A program made the position numbers and the translations under genes. From assembly GCA_013213915.1 (NCBI GenBank), contig JABSRK010000157.1, positions 1 through 8,499 on the forward strand: a stretch of DNA of 8,499 bases, in the 5' to 3' direction. This document shows, in pieces, positions 6,136-8,499 of this stretch (positions are counted from its first letter, which is position 1; every line of letters begins with the position of its first letter). Origin of the DNA: Planctomycetota bacterium (GTDB taxonomy: Bacteria; Planctomycetota; GCA-002687715). A model generated the notes under the pieces. That model ran no database searches, was not told the origin of the DNA, and saw only the letters and a list, made by a program, of their open reading frames with translations.

Positions 6136-7770
6136 ATGAGCACCGGTCTCAACTTCCGTCTCTCCACGATGATGTTCCTCCAGTACGCGATTTGGGGGGC
6201 ATGGATGCCGCTCCTCTGGCCGTTCCTGAACGGCTATCGCGGCTTCAGCGGCGCTGAGATAGGGGACATGTTCGCGGTCGGGGCGGTCGGTGCCATTGTG
6301 GCGCCGTTCATCGCCGGGCAGATCGCCGACCGGTGGTTCTCGACGCAAGTGTTCCTCGGGATCAGCCACATCATCGGCGCCGTGCTCGTGTGGCAGCTCG
6401 CATCGATCGAGGCCTATGGCGGGTTCCTGGCCTTCTCGCTTCTGTACTCCCTGATCTACTCACCGACCCTGTCGTTGACCAACTCCCTCGCGTTCCACCA
6501 CATCCAGGATCGCGATCGCGATTTCGGCAAGGTGCGGGTGTGGGGGACTATCGGTTGGATCGTCGTGGGCATCGGGATCGGCCAGTGGCTGCTGCACGCA
6601 CACACCATCGATGACGACGAGGCGGCCGGGCGCGTGATCAACACACGGGTGCTGGATGACGCCAAGCGCGCGGAGCTGCTGGGCATGACCCAGGTGACGC
6701 TCGCGGACGGACGTGCCCCCGTGGGAACGGTGAAGTCCAGGGACCCTTCCTCGATCGTTCTTGAGGTGCAAAAGGGGGACAAGACCGAGGAGCACACGAT
6801 CGCCGCCGCGGACATCAAGGACGAGCAGCCGCTCTACCAGGTGTTGGCCGCCAAGGGTAAGGCGGACGCATTGAAGGCCGCTCTCGACGAGTTGGAATCC
6901 GGCCAGGCGACGGATCCCGATGCCATTCGCACGCGTCTGGTGGCGGCGAAGGTCTTCAGCAAGGCAGCGCTCAGCAAACCCATCGCGGCTGCGCATGCCG
7001 AGGGCATGGCGGACGCCTTCCGCCTGAGCGCGGTTATCGGACTCCTCATGGGGCTGTTCTGCTTCAGCTTGCCGCACACGCCACCCGCCAAGGCGGCGCG
7101 GGAGAGCGCAGCGTTCAAGGCTGTTGGAGAGGTGCAGCGGCAGCCCCTGATCACCCTGTTCCTCCTCGCTGTCCCCGTCAGCTGCATCCACCAGTTCTAC
7201 TTCGTGCACACGGCCGGCTTCCTCGGGAACTACCAGCTCGGCGCGGCCGAAGCCCTGAACTCCATCTTCGGTGTCGGAGGCGGGGGACTCATGACCATCG
7301 GCCAGATGACCGAGGTCGCGGTCCTCGCCCTGATACCCATCTTCGCAAGCAGGGTCCGGCGCAAGACGTTCCTGACGATCGGCCTGATCGCCTACGCGGT
7401 GCGCATGGCGCTGTTCTCGTACGTGGACGTGGTCCCGCTACCGGAGATCGTCACCCTCGTCCTCGGCGTGGCCATGCACGGGCTGTGCTTCGGCTGCTTC
7501 ATCTTCGTCGCCTTCATGATCGTCGACGAGGAGACGGGAGAGGACATCAAGGCGTCGGCACAGAGCCTGTTCAACCTGGTCATCGTCGGCATCGGGATCA
7601 TCGTGGGCAGCAAGATTGCGGGCTGGGTTTCGGAGTGGTCCACCACCACCTCCGCGCTCGGCGATCAGATCGACTACAGCCAGCTGTTCAGCATTCCCAT
7701 GTGGGGGAGCGTCGCGTGTCTCGTCTTGCTGATGCTCTTCTATCCGAGCAAGTCCTCCAAGGGAGCGTGA
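6136..7770 (+). CDS. MFS permease of the nucleoside:H+ symporter (NupG-like) type with an inserted soluble domain
   Basis: This 544-residue membrane protein shows about 12 hydrophobic segments, near residues 11-31, 42-64, 70-90, 95-120, 134-153, 295-312, 338-362, 377-404, 411-430, 437-463, 477-498 and 517-536. RVWGTIGWIVVG (134-145) at TM5 is a pattern of the NupG/XapB-like symporter family, and LQYAIWGAWMPL in TM1 fits the same group. The family imports nucleosides, and relatives in planctomycete-like bacteria are thought to import sugars or polyols by proton symport. Residues ~156-294 between TM5 and TM6 are hydrophilic and absent from ordinary 400-420-residue family members, explaining the length. 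GAGGGAG lies 6 bases before ATG 6136. The Gfo/Idh oxidoreductase begins one base after the stop, so they form one operon and the imported substrate is probably oxidised by that enzyme. The exact substrate is not readable. Confidence 0.85.
   Translation: MSTGLNFRLSTMMFLQYAIWGAWMPLLWPFLNGYRGFSGAEIGDMFAVGAVGAIVAPFIAGQIADRWFSTQVFLGISHIIGAVLVWQLASIEAYGGFLAFSLLYSLIYSPTLSLTNSLAFHHIQDRDRDFGKVRVWGTIGWIVVGIGIGQWLLHAHTIDDDEAAGRVINTRVLDDAKRAELLGMTQVTLADGRAPVGTVKSRDPSSIVLEVQKGDKTEEHTIAAADIKDEQPLYQVLAAKGKADALKAALDELESGQATDPDAIRTRLVAAKVFSKAALSKPIAAAHAEGMADAFRLSAVIGLLMGLFCFSLPHTPPAKAARESAAFKAVGEVQRQPLITLFLLAVPVSCIHQFYFVHTAGFLGNYQLGAAEALNSIFGVGGGGLMTIGQMTEVAVLALIPIFASRVRRKTFLTIGLIAYAVRMALFSYVDVVPLPEIVTLVLGVAMHGLCFGCFIFVAFMIVDEETGEDIKASAQSLFNLVIVGIGIIVGSKIAGWVSEWSTTTSALGDQIDYSQLFSIPMWGSVACLVLLMLFYPSKSSKGA
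6601..7017 (+). other. Extra soluble domain inserted between TM5 and TM6 of the MFS permease
   Basis: This segment codes for residues ~156-294 of the permease. It begins with an acidic stretch (IDDDEAAGR), then a probable small beta-barrel unit at residues 186-228 (QVTLADGRAPVGTVKSRD, SSIVLEVQKGD, HTIAAADI), then Ala/Lys-rich probable helices (~234-290). The beta unit follows the 'L-x-DG-x-x-x-G-x-V...V-x-L-x-x-x-x-G...I-x-x-x-D-I' pattern seen in small SH3/Sm-like domains and at the end of planctomycete cytochrome/heme-binding proteins. With the normal N-in MFS topology the TM5-TM6 loop faces the periplasm, so this domain should be extracytoplasmic. No cysteines or heme-binding CxxCH motif are present. 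The domain identity is inference. Confidence 0.6.
7761..7765 (+). promoter_or_regulatory. Ribosome binding site of the Gfo/Idh gene inside the permease stop region
   Basis: GGGAG lies within the last sense codons of the permease gene, 6 bases before ATG 7772. Its position, with only one base between the TGA and the ATG, points to translational coupling. Confidence 0.6.
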
Positions 7771-7771
7771 C

Positions 7772-8499
7772 ATGGGACGCATTCGCATCGGGATGGTCGG
7801 CGGCGGCCAGGGGGCCTTCATCGGCGCCGTGCACAGGATCGCCCTGCGCATGGACGATCGGTTCGAGCTCGTCGCCGGTTGCTTCAGCCGTGACGCGGAG
7901 AACACCCGGGCGACGGCGGCGGAACTCAACGTGGCGCCCGAGCGGGCCTACGCCACGTGGGAGGAGATGGCGGAGGGCGAGGCAGAGCTGCCCGAGGACC
8001 AGCGCATCGAGGCCGTGAGCATCGTCACCCCCAACCACGTGCATGCAGGGCCCGCCATCGGCTTCATGGAGAAAGGCTTCGACGTGATTTGCGACAAGCC
8101 CCTGTGCACCACACCGGAGGAGGCCGCATCCATCGCCGCCGCCGTGGAGCGCACGGGTCGCGTGTTCGCCCTCACTCACAACTACACCGGCTACCCCATG
8201 ATCCGCGAGGCGCGGGATATCGTGCGTGGCGGCCGCATCGGGACCGTTCGCAAAGTGTACGCCGAGTACCTGCAGGGCTGGCTCTCGACTGACCTCGAGA
8301 GCGGAGGTCACAAGCAGGCGGCCTGGCGCACGGACCCGGCGCGGTCCGGTCCGGTAGGCGCCCTCGGCGACATCGGCACCCACGCGTTCAACCTGCTGGA
8401 GCACGTGACCGGTCTGAACGTGACGTGCCTGTTCGCTGTCCTGCACACGTTTATTGAGGGGCGCCGCCTCGACGATGACGACATGGTGCTCTTGAAGCT
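7772..8499 (+). CDS. Gfo/Idh/MocA-family NAD(P)-dependent oxidoreductase (3' end beyond the window)
   Basis: The first 242 residues are present and the frame is still open at the window's edge; the family is usually 330-400 residues. An N-terminal Rossmann fold is shown by IRIGMVGGGQGAFIGAVHR (4-22), with the GGGQG nucleotide-binding loop. VSIVTPNHVHAGPAI (82-96) follows, then the family's E/D-K-P motif as CDKPLCTT (107-114), with Lys109 the likely catalytic lysine. The C-terminal substrate domain begins with a YTGYPMIREARDIVRGGRIG segment (138-157) and contains GDIGTHAFNL (199-208), where Asp200 and His204 match the usual D-x3-H active-site pair. The family oxidises or reduces hydroxyls of sugars, inositols and related polyols using NAD(P). 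There is no Tat or Sec signal, so it should be cytoplasmic. It directly follows the permease, suggesting it acts on the imported compound. The specific substrate is unknown. Confidence 0.9.
   Translation, partial: MGRIRIGMVGGGQGAFIGAVHRIALRMDDRFELVAGCFSRDAENTRATAAELNVAPERAYATWEEMAEGEAELPEDQRIEAVSIVTPNHVHAGPAIGFMEKGFDVICDKPLCTTPEEAASIAAAVERTGRVFALTHNYTGYPMIREARDIVRGGRIGTVRKVYAEYLQGWLSTDLESGGHKQAAWRTDPARSGPVGALGDIGTHAFNLLEHVTGLNVTCLFAVLHTFIEGRRLDDDDMVLLK

Noticed and set aside
6508..6522. GATCGCGATCGCGAT, containing the palindrome GCGATCGC (HIP1-like)
   Set aside because: It occurs once, within codons for the Asp-Arg repeat IQDRDRDFG in the permease, and is explained by codon repetition. There is no sign of a dispersed repeat family.

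Overview
The window is GC-rich, densely coding bacterial chromosome with no RNA genes, mobile elements or CRISPR arrays. The best guess at the source is a planctomycete (Planctomycetota) or a close relative. This rests on a secreted protein that joins a Kre9/KNH-like domain to a C-terminal module I associate with planctomycete surface proteins, and on a NupG-type MFS permease with a large inserted domain placed directly before a Gfo/Idh/MocA dehydrogenase. The assignment comes from remembered family patterns, not from a search.

Layout: (1) positions 1-2042, plus strand: the end of a probable ABC-transporter substrate-binding protein, then a secreted two-module protein, then a Rieske non-heme iron monooxygenase that closely follows plant choline monooxygenase. 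(2) Positions 2090-6008, minus strand: a compact glycolate oxidase operon glcD-glcE-glcF, with both junctions 4-base start/stop overlaps. It converges on the Rieske gene across a 47-base gap. (3) Positions 6009-6135: a short intergenic region that must hold the start signals of two divergent transcription units. (4) Positions 6136-8499, plus strand: a 12-TM nucleoside/sugar-type MFS permease with a ~140-residue soluble insert between TM5 and TM6, followed one base later by a Gfo/Idh/MocA oxidoreductase that runs off the window.

Read together, this is a heterotroph's small-molecule catabolism region. The Rieske enzyme probably oxidises choline or a related quaternary amine. GlcDEF oxidises glycolate (or a similar 2-hydroxy acid) to glyoxylate and passes electrons to the respiratory chain. 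The permease/dehydrogenase pair probably imports and oxidises a sugar, polyol or nucleoside-like compound. The most interesting points are a possible copper 'histidine brace' at the mature N-terminus of the secreted protein, the plant-type choline monooxygenase signature in a bacterial neighbourhood, and the inserted, probably periplasmic, domain in the permease.
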